Shown piece by piece: positions 52,501 through 60,743 of a stretch of DNA of 64,000 nucleotides. This stretch comes from Rhizobium sp. BK313 (GTDB taxonomy: Bacteria > Pseudomonadota > Alphaproteobacteria > Rhizobiales > Rhizobiaceae): contig NZ_JACHZQ010000005.1 in NCBI RefSeq assembly GCF_014193655.1, positions 558,001 to 622,000 of the forward strand. Reading direction: 5' to 3'. The notes under the pieces are model-generated. The model saw only the letters and a program-made list of their open reading frames with translations. It made no database searches and was not told the DNA's origin. The position numbers were made by a program, and so were the translations under genes. Numbering within the stretch: the first letter of the stretch is position 1; each line of letters begins with the position of its first letter.

Positions 52501-52977
52501 GCGCATCCATAGCCGCGCCAGGTACTGCTCCAGTTTTGCCTGCCCTTCCGGTGTCTCCACGCTCTCAGCATCGGGAACGAGCGCCAGCATCATCTCGTCG
52601 CCCCATTCCATCAGGTCGGCTTCGAGGAGTTCGCAGGAACCCTTTTCGGCTCTGAGATTGCCGGCGCTTAGCAACCGGCAGAGATGGGCCCAGCCCTGGC
52701 GGTTCTGCGGAAAGGCAAGAATATCGGGCGTCTCGTCCGAGAAGACCAGGCGGGCGCCGGGCTGGAAGCGATAGCCATACTGCTTGGCAATGACATGCGC
52801 CCTGACTACGCCCGCGACGCTGTTTCGGTCAGCAATGCCGAGGCCACTAAGGCCGGCGATCTTGGCGGCCAGCACCATTTCCTCCGGATGCGAAGCACCC
52901 TCGAGAAAGGAAAAATTCGACCGTGCTCCGATCTCAAAAAAAGGAGGATTCCCGGAAAAGGACGGATGGGTGTTCAT
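49576..52977 (-). CDS. dnaE2: Error-prone DNA polymerase DnaE2
   Basis: A 1133-residue C-family polymerase. The N-terminal PHP domain starts [20 protein letters not shown]. The palm catalytic aspartates lie in [20 protein letters not shown], and the C-terminal OB domain holds [20 protein letters not shown]. Like other DnaE2 proteins it is slightly shorter than DnaE1 and lacks the tau-binding tail. It performs translesion synthesis with ImuA and ImuB and overlaps imuB by four bases. Confidence 0.97.
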   Translation of the reverse strand: [1133 protein letters not shown]

Positions 52978-54599
52978 GCGAAGACCCCGTGCATGTACCA
53001 GCTGGGGGCGGCATCCTGGCCATAGAGACCCTTGCGGAACAGCCAGAAACGATGACCGGCCTCATCTTCAATGCGGAAATAGTCGCGGGCCGGTGTTTCC
53101 TCCTCGTCGATCCACCATTCCGCCGCAAGCCGCTCCGGCCCTTCGGCCCGTAGGACCCGGTGCATCATCCGCCGCCAACGGAATTGCCGCGGCGGACCAT
53201 CAGGCACTTCGGTGGCAAAGGTTTCGATCGGCTCGGGCATGCGAAATAGCCGTAACGGCCGTTCGCCGCGGGAAAAGCCATGACCAGTATACTCGCTCCC
53301 TGTCCGTCTATGGGCGGCAAGGATTTCCACGGCAGGCATCGACCGAACGGCTCTTTCGGGAATATGGCTTTCCCGCAGTTCGAAGCCCTGCAGGCAGTCC
53401 GGCCCCAGTCGCGCCGCGACCCGGTCGGCAAAGGCGGCAAGCGAAGTGCCTTGCTGATCCTCCTCGACGAAATCGCCCTGCGCCGCATCGAAAGGCGCAT
53501 GTTGCAGGACATTGAGGCGGACGATCTCGAAGCCATATCCCGCATCGAGATCATCATGAACAGCAGTAAAGCGCTCCGTAAACAGACCGGCGATCCGTCT
53601 TGGCTCCCGCAGCGGCTGCGACGCTCCGGCGGCGATGCGGAACACCGCACCGTCGACCCGGAACAGCAAAAGCTCGAACGAACGGCCACCGACGCCCCGA
53701 CCTTCCAGTCCCGGCTTCAGGGTTTCGGCAAGCTGGTGGGCCAGTTGCAGGATATCAGCCTCCGCCTGCACCGGTTCGGCAAGCCGCCGCTCGACCGACA
53801 ACTGCGCGACCGGCCGGCGCGGCGAGATCGGCTCCTCGTTCAGACCGACGGCCTGATCGAGCCGCAAAAGAAGCTGCGCACCGAAACGGCGGGTCAGCGG
53901 CGCTCGCGGCGCGGCCAGAAGATCGCTCACCCGCTTCAATCCCAGCTTCTGCAATGCGGCGACGGTTTCCTCGCCAAGCCTGAGCGAGGCGACCGGCAGC
54001 GGCGCCAGCGCCTCTTCCATGGCTTCCGGAGGAATGACGCGGCTGTCGTCAAAGCGGGCAACCGCCCAGGATAGACCCGGCGCGGAGGAGATGGCGCCGC
54101 GGACATCGAGCCCAAGACGGGAAATCCGGATGAGGATATCCTCGAGCAGCGCCTCTTCGCCGCCGAAGAGATGGGCGCAGCCGGTAATATCGAGGAAGAG
54201 CCCGTCCTTGCCGTCGATCGCCACCAGCGGCGTATAACGATCGCACCAATCGGCAATCGCCTCCAGTAGCTTGCGGTCCGCGCCGGGATCTTCTTCGACG
54301 ACGTCAAGGGCGGGACAGATCGCCTTTGCCTCGGCAACGCCCTGGCTGAGCTTCAGGCCGATCGTCTCGGCCCTTTCATTGAGCGCGGTAAGCCGCATGG
54401 CATTGTTCAGCTTGCCGGCACAGGCGAGCGGCGGCGCTTCAAGCAGGCCTGCCGAACGCCACGACAGACCCCATCGTTTGCGGGCGATCCGGTCGGTCGG
54501 CAGATGCGGAAAGGTCAGCGCCAGAATGCGCTGCGTATTCGCCGGGAAAGGCAGGGCGCTGAGCGTCGAGGACAGGGGCAAACTGGCGGTCATGGGCAT
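52974..54599 (-). CDS. imuB: Y-family polymerase-like protein ImuB
   Basis: A 541-residue ImuB: a Y-family fold without the full set of catalytic acidic residues, serving as the beta-clamp adaptor of the mutasome. Features are ILALTFPHLPTDRIARKRWG at the start, DGLFLDITGCAHLFGGEEAL, the helix-hairpin-helix part LGLKRVSDLLAAPRAPLTRR, and a long C-terminal region. The N-terminal 54 codons overlap the end of imuA in another frame. Start at ATG 54599; a later start is less likely because conserved sequence begins near residue 23. Confidence 0.95.
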   Translation of the reverse strand: MPMTASLPLSSTLSALPFPANTQRILALTFPHLPTDRIARKRWGLSWRSAGLLEAPPLACAGKLNNAMRLTALNERAETIGLKLSQGVAEAKAICPALDVVEEDPGADRKLLEAIADWCDRYTPLVAIDGKDGLFLDITGCAHLFGGEEALLEDILIRISRLGLDVRGAISSAPGLSWAVARFDDSRVIPPEAMEEALAPLPVASLRLGEETVAALQKLGLKRVSDLLAAPRAPLTRRFGAQLLLRLDQAVGLNEEPISPRRPVAQLSVERRLAEPVQAEADILQLAHQLAETLKPGLEGRGVGGRSFELLLFRVDGAVFRIAAGASQPLREPRRIAGLFTERFTAVHDDLDAGYGFEIVRLNVLQHAPFDAAQGDFVEEDQQGTSLAAFADRVAARLGPDCLQGFELRESHIPERAVRSMPAVEILAAHRRTGSEYTGHGFSRGERPLRLFRMPEPIETFATEVPDGPPRQFRWRRMMHRVLRAEGPERLAAEWWIDEEETPARDYFRIEDEAGHRFWLFRKGLYGQDAAPSWYMHGVFA

Positions 54600-55407
54600 T
54601 CCACTCCAAGGTTATGGAAAAGGGCGCCGGGTTGCGGCTTTTTTCCAAGGTGAGACGAAAGGCCGGATGACCGATGCTGCCGCCAAGCATCGATCCATCC
54701 GGCAGAGGCCGCGCCAGGGCCGGCGCGGGTTCGACGAGCAGACGGAAGAGGGCGCTGCTCGCCTCCTCCTCGCCCGCTTGACGCAACAAAAATAAGGGCC
54801 GTCCCGCCGCCTTGGCCCTCAGGGCCAATCGCCGGCTCTCGGTCAGCCCGAAGCGGGCCGGATTGCCGCGCACCTCCAGGATGACGACCGCAAAGGCCGC
54901 GCTGACGAGCGCCGTCTCCGCCAGCCAAAGCGCCTCTTCCAGCTTGCGCGGCGATGCCTGCAGAAAGCCGGCCGGCTCCAATCCGAAATCCCGAAGCCCG
55001 ATTGCATAGGGCAGGCCCGCCTCCATCGTCGCGACCGTATCGCCGATCCACAGAACCGGCGACACGGTCGCGGTTTTGCCGGCGGCTTGCGCTCCCAGCC
55101 GCGCAGCGAAAACTCTAAGCCGCGCAGCGAGAGCGAGAGTGAAACCGCTGGCCGCTCCGGCATCACGCAAGGCCAGCGACCGGATCTCCGTCAGCGCATC
55201 GAGCGGCACGCCGCCTTGCATCGCTTCGTCGAGACCGGCAACCCCAATTGCAAGTGGCTGGACAGCATCGGCCGGACCGGCCTGCGGCTCCGCCGCCCGC
55301 ACCTCATGCGCCACGGCTGCCAGCGCCGGTATCGGCCTGCCTTCCAGTCGGGCGATGGTTTCACGCAGGGCAAAAAGCGTCTCCCGCGCCACGGCGGCCT
55401 CAGCCAT
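54439..55407 (-). CDS. imuA: ImuA, SOS mutasome protein
   Basis: A 322-residue RecA-like ImuA. It opens TLFALRETIARLEGRP. The core has GVAGLDEAMQGGVPLDALTE and VVILEVRGNPARFGLTESRR, and the end includes FRLTLEKSRNPAPFSITLEW. ImuA joins ImuB and DnaE2 in damage-induced mutagenesis. It is the first gene of imuA-imuB-dnaE2, with a LexA site 24 bp before its start, and its last 161 bases overlap imuB. Confidence 0.95.
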   Translation of the reverse strand: MAEAAVARETLFALRETIARLEGRPIPALAAVAHEVRAAEPQAGPADAVQPLAIGVAGLDEAMQGGVPLDALTEIRSLALRDAGAASGFTLALAARLRVFAARLGAQAAGKTATVSPVLWIGDTVATMEAGLPYAIGLRDFGLEPAGFLQASPRKLEEALWLAETALVSAAFAVVILEVRGNPARFGLTESRRLALRAKAAGRPLFLLRQAGEEEASSALFRLLVEPAPALARPLPDGSMLGGSIGHPAFRLTLEKSRNPAPFSITLEWNAHDRQFAPVLDAQRPAFPGEYAAHSGADLSASADRPDRPQTMGSVVAFGRPA

Positions 55408-55430
55408 GACGTTAGCTCCAGATCAATTAT

Positions 55431-55445
55431 GTTCCTGTTATGTTC
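55431..55445. promoter_or_regulatory. LexA (SOS) box of imuA-imuB-dnaE2
   Basis: GTTCCTGTTATGTTC is an exact match to the alphaproteobacterial LexA consensus GTTC-N7-GTTC. It lies 24-38 bp before the imuA ATG, so LexA binding would block the promoter until DNA damage. Confidence 0.93.
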
Positions 55446-55570
55446 TTATGGATTCCAGAGGTCGAAAGAAGAGTCAACACCATTTTATGAGAAAATATTC
55501 CTCTGTCTGATTCCACTCTCGAAAAACCGAAACAAAGGCTCTATATGACCAGCTAAGGAAGGAAGCATTC

Positions 55571-56008
55571 ATGGCCCGCATTGACCAGAGCGAGGATTGG
55601 CGGGACCGCCACGCACCCTCAATCAGCACATTTGAATCGCTGGCGCAGGAGGCTTACAGCCACCTGCCAGACGAATTTCGCTCGCTCACCGGCAATCTCA
55701 TCATCTTGATCGAAGATTTTCCCGACGACGACGTGTTCGAGGACATGGCGCTGGAAACGCCATTCGACCTGCTCGGCCTGTTCGAAGGCCGCGGCATATC
55801 GGAGCGTTTCACCGCCCAAACCGGGGAAATGCCGAACAAGATCCGGCTCTATCGCCGGCCGATTATCGATTATTGGGCGGAAAACGAGGAAACCCTCGGC
55901 GACATCATCACCCATGTCCTGATCCACGAGATCGGCCACCATTTCGGCCTGAGCGACGAAGACATGGAGCGCATCGAGGAAAGCGCGGAAGAGGCGACGG
56001 ATCGCTGA
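55571..56008 (+). CDS. Minimal zincin-like metallopeptidase family protein
   Basis: A 145-residue acidic protein. The zinc-binding motif is THVLIHEIGHHFGLSDEDME (HExxH, with the extra metal ligand Asp after Leu-Ser). This is the small DUF1025-type (MMP37-like) metallopeptidase family of alphaproteobacteria. No signal peptide; cytosolic. AAGGAAG precedes the ATG. It is divergent from imuA. Its substrate is not known. Confidence 0.87.
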   Translation: MARIDQSEDWRDRHAPSISTFESLAQEAYSHLPDEFRSLTGNLIILIEDFPDDDVFEDMALETPFDLLGLFEGRGISERFTAQTGEMPNKIRLYRRPIIDYWAENEETLGDIITHVLIHEIGHHFGLSDEDMERIEESAEEATDR

Positions 56009-56027
56009 TTAGGCGATCCTGTTACGC

Positions 56028-56234
56028 TTACTGCTCGGAAAGCTTCATTTCCGGATCGTAATCCTTGCCTGCGACCTCTTTGACGACGGCCTGGCCGCAC
56101 TGCATCAGGCCGGTTGCGGCATTGAAGGCATAGGTCGGCGAGCCGGAGAGTTCCCAGCCCTTGTTGAGGGCAGCGGTCACCTTGTGGCAGAAGGAGGAAT
56201 CATCCGGTCCGCTGAGGAAGCGATAAAGTTTCAT
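56028..56234 (-). CDS. DUF1737 small protein
   Basis: A 68-residue protein reading MKLYRFLSGPDDSSFCHKVT and then AALNKGWELSGSPTYAFNAA, the DUF1737 pattern found in many small alphaproteobacterial proteins. Start at the second of two adjacent ATGs. It converges with the zincin gene and lies 21 bp after the lyase gene on the same strand, so it may be cotranscribed. Function unknown. Confidence 0.82.
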   Translation of the reverse strand: MKLYRFLSGPDDSSFCHKVTAALNKGWELSGSPTYAFNAATGLMQCGQAVVKEVAGKDYDPEMKLSEQ

Positions 56235-56255
56235 CAAATCGTCTTTCGTAACGTA

Positions 56256-57206
56256 TCAGCCTTCATCCTGAGGTGCTGCCGCAGGCAGCCTCAAAGGGCG
56301 TTCTGAAATCAGGCGAGCTTTATGGACCAGTCTTTCCGCCTGGACAAGATGCAGCCGCTCGACCATGCGCCCGCCGAAATTCACGACATTGAGACCAGCC
56401 GCCGCCGGATCGGCGAAAGCGGCGATGATGGCTTGCGCCTCGGCAAGAGCGGCCTCGTCCGGTCCGAAATGCCGGTTGGCGGTGTCGATCTGGTTCGGAT
56501 GGATCAGCATCTTGCCGGCAAAGCCCATTGCGCGGCCCTCGGCACATTCGGCGTCCAGCGCCTGCATATCTTTGAAATCGTTTAAAACACTGTCGATAGC
56601 GTCGAGCCCATAGGCGCTGACGGCCAGCACCACCTGCATCAGCCAGGGCACGAGGTAGGCGCGGCCCGGTTGCGGCAACACGCCGGTCTCCTTGCGCAAA
56701 TCGTTGAGGCCGACGACGAAACAATCGAGCCGGCTTCCCGGCGTACGGCCGGCCTCGGCTATTGCGGCAGCGTTCAAGATGCCGCGCGGCGTCTCGATCA
56801 TCGCCCAGATGCGCAGGCTTTCCGGCGCGTCTGCCTCGGCAAGCCTGTCGCTGACAACAGTCACATCCTGCGGCTCGTCGATCTTGGGCAGAAGAACCGC
56901 ATCCGGCTCGAGCGCCAAGACCAGTTCCAGATCATCGGCACCGAAACCGGATGACAAGCTATTGATGCGGATGATCCGCTCTTTGCCAGCCTCTTCTTTG
57001 TCGGCAGGCGGCGGATCGGTGAAAAAAATCCGCAAATTCTCCCGCGCTTCCGCCTTCTTCTCCGGCGCCACGGAATCCTCGAGATCGAAGATGACAGCAT
57101 CGCAATCAAGGCTGGCTATCTTCCCAAGAGCGCGCCGATTGATCGCGGGGACACTCAGCACCGAACGGCGCAGGCGGATGGAACGGGGAGGGGCGGAGCG
57201 GCTCAT
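56256..57206 (-). CDS. HpcH/HpaI-family CoA-ester lyase (malyl/citramalyl-CoA lyase-like)
   Basis: A 316-residue CitE-like TIM-barrel enzyme. Metal and substrate residues: CDAVIFDLEDSVAPEKKAEA (Glu/Asp), RINSL (Arg in the CoA loop), AMIETPRGILNAAAIA and FVVGLNDLRKETGV, and GFAGKMLIHPNQI (the family's closing motif). Such enzymes cleave beta-hydroxyacyl-CoAs such as malyl- or citramalyl-CoA. The exact ester is not determinable. A DUF1737 gene follows it. Confidence 0.9.
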   Translation of the reverse strand: MSRSAPPRSIRLRRSVLSVPAINRRALGKIASLDCDAVIFDLEDSVAPEKKAEARENLRIFFTDPPPADKEEAGKERIIRINSLSSGFGADDLELVLALEPDAVLLPKIDEPQDVTVVSDRLAEADAPESLRIWAMIETPRGILNAAAIAEAGRTPGSRLDCFVVGLNDLRKETGVLPQPGRAYLVPWLMQVVLAVSAYGLDAIDSVLNDFKDMQALDAECAEGRAMGFAGKMLIHPNQIDTANRHFGPDEAALAEAQAIIAAFADPAAAGLNVVNFGGRMVERLHLVQAERLVHKARLISERPLRLPAAAPQDEG

Positions 57207-57332
57207 GATTCAGTTTTGCCGCGCTTTCAGTCATCAGGCAAGATAACAATGGGCAAGACAACAAAAAGCCATGCTCCTCTTGCAGAGGGAAGAAGAGAGG
57301 ACCACATTGCCATGAGTAGAGAGGTCTCGACC

Positions 57333-57563
57333 ATGCAGAATATCCGTTCCTTGTTTATCGCGCTTGCCGGCATCACCGTGTTTGCAGCCCTGGCGCTGTT
57401 TACCGTTTCGCTCACGCTCGCCGTCGGCGGCATTCTCACCGTGCTTATGGTGGGCCGCGCGATTTCGTTGCGGATGAAGCCCGCTCCGGTACGTGCCAAG
57501 GCGAACGGTCAGCGCGAAATGCGCGTCTGGAACGACGGTCGCGGCACGATCATCGACCTCTGA
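57333..57563 (+). CDS. Small membrane protein (76 aa)
   Basis: A 76-residue protein whose residues 5-42 are two adjacent hydrophobic segments (LFIALAGITVFAALALFTVS and LAVGGILTVLMVG). A short basic tail ends MRVWNDGRGTIIDL. ATG 57333 with GAGG eight bases upstream is chosen; ATG 57312 is also possible. No named family recognised, but the composition and conserved-looking tail suggest a real gene. Confidence 0.7.
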   Translation: MQNIRSLFIALAGITVFAALALFTVSLTLAVGGILTVLMVGRAISLRMKPAPVRAKANGQREMRVWNDGRGTIIDL

Positions 57564-57756
57564 GGCCGAAAACAGGGCAGGGCAGCCGTTGCCGGCTGCC
57601 GAATGCATTCGCCTAATTTCAGGCATGTTGCTGAAGAGCAGATTGCGACCAAAGCGCCGCACTGTAGAGCATTTCCAAGATTCTTCTTCATTTCGGGCGG
57701 GATTTGCTCTATTGGCAGGATAATTCGTGCTTAGGCGAAAATGAAGGCAGGACCCC

Positions 57757-58365
57757 ATGGACAAGTTCGTGAAGTTGACCGGTGTCGCAGCACCGCTCCC
57801 GGTCGTCAATGTCGACACCGACATGATCATCCCGAAGGATTATTTGAAGACCATCAAGCGCACCGGTCTCGGTACGGGGTTGTTCGCTGAAGCCCGCTAC
57901 AATGAAGATGGCTCGCCGAACCCGGATTTCGTGCTGAACAAGCCGGCCTATCAGAACGCCAAGATCCTCGTCGCCGGCGACAATTTCGGCTGCGGCTCCT
58001 CGCGCGAACATGCTCCCTGGGCACTGCTCGATTTCGGTATCCGCTGCGTCATTTCCACCAGCTTCGCCGACATCTTCTACAACAACTGCTTCAAGAACGG
58101 CATCCTGCCGATCAAAGTCAGCCAGGAAGACCTCGACAAGCTGATGGACGACGCCTCGCGCGGCTCCAACGCCATTCTGACGGTCGATCTGGAAAACCTT
58201 GAGATCACCGGCCCGGACGGCGGCTTGCTCAAGTTCGAACTAGACGAATTCAAGCGCCATTGCCTGCTGAACGGCCTCGACGATATCGGCCTGACGCTGG
58301 AAAAGGCCAAGGCCATCGACAGCTTCGAGAAGTCGAACGCCAGCGCTCGCCCCTGGGCAGCTTGA
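57757..58365 (+). CDS. leuD: 3-isopropylmalate dehydratase small subunit
   Basis: A 202-residue LeuD. It carries VNVDTDMIIPKDYLKTIKRT and the conserved GCGSSREHAPWALLDFG loop, then ISTSFADIFYNNCFKNGILP. With LeuC (not in this window) it isomerises 2-isopropylmalate in leucine synthesis. AGGCAGGA lies close upstream of the ATG. A strong terminator follows, so it is not simply cotranscribed with leuB. Confidence 0.97.
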   Translation: MDKFVKLTGVAAPLPVVNVDTDMIIPKDYLKTIKRTGLGTGLFAEARYNEDGSPNPDFVLNKPAYQNAKILVAGDNFGCGSSREHAPWALLDFGIRCVISTSFADIFYNNCFKNGILPIKVSQEDLDKLMDDASRGSNAILTVDLENLEITGPDGGLLKFELDEFKRHCLLNGLDDIGLTLEKAKAIDSFEKSNASARPWAA

Positions 58366-58394
58366 TCGATTTCATCATCACATTTGCGTGCAGA

Positions 58395-58425
58395 AGCCGG
58401 GCTGAAAAGCCCGGCTTTTTCTTTT
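58395..58425 (+). terminator. Intrinsic terminator after leuD
   Basis: AGCCGGGCT-GAAA-AGCCCGGCT forms a perfect 9-bp stem with a GNRA-type loop, followed by TTTTCTTTT. It lies 30 bp after the leuD stop. Confidence 0.93.
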
Positions 58426-58562
58426 CGTGCCCGTGGAAAGGCCATGACATTTTGCCGGCTGTAATATCTCCGACAAGAAGCGGGTCCATATAGCCTCTGC
58501 GGAGCCCTTCAGGCCGCTCCTGCCCCCCTCGATTTTCCTCCTCCTCCCAATCGGAGCATTTC

Positions 58563-59381
58563 ATGACCTCCCTTCCTATTGTCGGCGCCGCCATGACGCT
58601 GAACGACGTCGAAATCCATCGCAACTGGCTGCTGGAAAAGCCGCGCGACCTGGAATTGCAGAGCTTCGTCGAAGCCGAAATTCTGAACGGTGACTGGGCG
58701 CCGCTCGCCGAGCGCACCAAAAAGCTGCTCGACGGTCATCAGGGCCGCCTCGGCATTCATGGCCCGTTCTGGGGCTTCATCATCGCGTCGCAGGATCCGG
58801 ATATCCGCGCCGTCGTCTCCAAGCGCATCCTGCAGGCCCTCGACGTCTGTGCCACGATCGGCGCCACGCAGATGGTCATCCATAGCCCCTACACGTCCTG
58901 GTCCTACAACAACCTCGACAACAACAAGGGCGAACGCGAAAAGATCATCGAATATACGCACCTGACGCTGAAGGACGCGGTCAAGCGCGCCGAAGACATC
59001 GGACTGACCATGGTCATCGAAAATATCGAGGACAAGGATCCCCATATCCGCGTCGGGCTTGCCGACAGCTTCAATTCGCCCGCTGTTGCCGTTTCGATCG
59101 ACACCGGCCATGCCCAGTACGCACACGGCTACACCGGCGCACCGCCGGTCGACTACTACGTCCACGCGGCCGGCAACCGCCTGCAGCACATTCATCTGCA
59201 GGATGCCGACGGTTACGCCGACCGCCATTGGAGCCTCGGCGAAGGTAACATCCACTGGCGCGCCGTCTTCGCCGCTCTTGCCAAGCTCGAGAGCAACCCA
59301 CGCCTGATCATCGAGATCAAGGACAAGTCGAAGATCCCGGCATCGGCCGCCTATCTGGCCTCGCTTGGATTGGCTGAGTAA
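58563..59381 (+). CDS. Sugar phosphate isomerase/epimerase (xylose-isomerase-like TIM barrel)
   Basis: A 272-residue AP endonuclease 2/xylose-isomerase-like barrel. Metal ligands are likely the Glu in ELQSFVEAEIL, the His of GIHGPFWG, the Glu in TMVIENIED, the Asp/His of SIDTGHAQYAHG, the His of QHIHLQDADGYADRHWSLGE and the Glu in LIIEIKDKSK. The fold usually isomerises sugars, but the substrate is not known. It lies between leuD and leuB on the same strand. Confidence 0.87.
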   Translation: MTSLPIVGAAMTLNDVEIHRNWLLEKPRDLELQSFVEAEILNGDWAPLAERTKKLLDGHQGRLGIHGPFWGFIIASQDPDIRAVVSKRILQALDVCATIGATQMVIHSPYTSWSYNNLDNNKGEREKIIEYTHLTLKDAVKRAEDIGLTMVIENIEDKDPHIRVGLADSFNSPAVAVSIDTGHAQYAHGYTGAPPVDYYVHAAGNRLQHIHLQDADGYADRHWSLGEGNIHWRAVFAALAKLESNPRLIIEIKDKSKIPASAAYLASLGLAE

Positions 59382-59510
59382 TCAGCCTTCTAAACTCCGG
59401 TCGGTATTTCCTGAAATCGCCGGCCGGAAACATAAAAAATGCGGCATTTTCCCTGCTGAAACCGTACCGCTTCGCCCCCTTCTTCGCTTGAAAAGCCGCA
59501 CCTGCGGGTC

Positions 59511-59543
59511 TAAGAACCCGCAACTTGTTTCTTTTGCGGAGGC
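59511..59543 (+). terminator. Terminator- or attenuator-like hairpin before leuB
   Basis: TGCGGGT-CTAAGA-ACCCGCA forms a perfect 7-bp stem followed by the T-rich ACTTGTTTCTTTT. It ends inside the leuB ribosome binding region, so it could end the isomerase transcript or attenuate leuB. No leucine-rich leader peptide is visible. Confidence 0.5.
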
Positions 59544-59550
59544 TTTTCCC

Positions 59551-60663
59551 ATGACAGTGCGCAATCTCTTCCTCCTGCCGGGTGACGGCATCGGCCCCGA
59601 AGCTATGGGCGAAGTCCGCAAGATCATCGCCTACATGAACGAGGCGAAGAATGCCGGTTTCGTCACCGATGAAGGTCTGGTCGGCGGCAGCGCCTACGAT
59701 GCACATGGTTCGGCCATTTCCGAGGAAGATATGGGCAAGGCACTGGCGGCCGACGCCGTTCTCTTCGGCGCCGTCGGCGGCCCGAAGTGGGACAGCGTAC
59801 CTTATGAAGTGCGCCCCGAAGCCGGCCTGCTGCGCCTGCGCAAGGACCTGCAGCTTTTCGCCAACCTGCGCCCGGCCATCTGCTATCCCGCGCTGGCATC
59901 GGCTTCCTCGCTGAAGCCGGAGCTGGTCGACGGCCTCGATATCCTCATCATCCGTGAGCTCACCGGCGGCGTCTATTTCGGCGAGCCGAAAGAAATCATC
60001 GACCTCGGCAACGGCCAGAAGCGCGGCATCGACACCCAGGTTTACGATACCTACGAAATCGAGCGCATTGCCGGCGTCGCCTTTGAACTGGCGCGCACCC
60101 GCAACAATCGCGTCTGCTCGATGGAAAAGCGCAACGTCATGAAATCCGGCGTGCTTTGGAACCAGGTGGTCACCGCGACGCACAAGGAAAAATACGCCGA
60201 CGTCCAGCTCGAGCACATGCTTGCTGACGCCGGCGGCATGCAGCTCGTTCGTCAGCCGAAGCAGTTCGACGTCATCGTCACCGACAATCTATTCGGCGAC
60301 ATGCTTTCGGACGTCGCGGCCATGCTGACCGGTTCGCTCGGGATGCTGCCGTCCGCCTCGCTCGGCGCCCCGGATGCCAAGACCGGCAAGCGCAAGGCGC
60401 TCTACGAACCGGTGCACGGTTCGGCCCCCGATATCGCTGGCAAGGGCATCGCCAACCCGATCGCCATGATCGCCTCATTCGCCATGTGCCTGCGCTACTC
60501 CTTCGGTCTCGTCACTGAGGCCGACGCGCTGGAAAAGGCGATCGCCAACGTGCTCGACAGCGGCATCCGCACCGGCGACATCATGTCCGCCGGCAGCCGT
60601 CAGGTCGGTACCACTGAAATGGGCGACGCCATCCTCGCCGAATTCAAGGCCCTGTCGGCATAA
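59551..60663 (+). CDS. leuB: 3-isopropylmalate dehydrogenase
   Basis: A 370-residue LeuB with the NAD-dependent decarboxylating dehydrogenase pattern: LFLLPGDGIGPEAMGEVRKI, LRKDLQLFANLRP (substrate arginines) and the catalytic Tyr in YDTYEIERIAG. The metal aspartates lie in FDVIVTDNLFGDMLSDVAAM, and EPVHGSAPDIAGKG is the nucleotide motif. ATG 59551 has GGAGG upstream. It performs the third specific step of leucine synthesis. A parS-like site and a terminator lie just downstream. Confidence 0.97.
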   Translation: MTVRNLFLLPGDGIGPEAMGEVRKIIAYMNEAKNAGFVTDEGLVGGSAYDAHGSAISEEDMGKALAADAVLFGAVGGPKWDSVPYEVRPEAGLLRLRKDLQLFANLRPAICYPALASASSLKPELVDGLDILIIRELTGGVYFGEPKEIIDLGNGQKRGIDTQVYDTYEIERIAGVAFELARTRNNRVCSMEKRNVMKSGVLWNQVVTATHKEKYADVQLEHMLADAGGMQLVRQPKQFDVIVTDNLFGDMLSDVAAMLTGSLGMLPSASLGAPDAKTGKRKALYEPVHGSAPDIAGKGIANPIAMIASFAMCLRYSFGLVTEADALEKAIANVLDSGIRTGDIMSAGSRQVGTTEMGDAILAEFKALSA

Positions 60664-60724
60664 TCGCCGACTAGCGCATCTTATCCGTTTTCTGGTAGCT
60701 CCACCTGAAAGCGGGATGCTCTAG

Positions 60725-60740
60725 TATTTCACGTGAAACA
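60725..60740. other. parS-like centromere site (ParB-binding)
   Basis: TATTTCACGTGAAACA differs from the canonical parS 16-mer TGTTTCACGTGAAACA at one position (A for G at base 2). Chromosomal parS sites cluster near the replication origin, so this is evidence that the window lies origin-proximal. The site is intergenic, between leuB and its terminator. Confidence 0.75.
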
Positions 60741-60743
60741 TTC

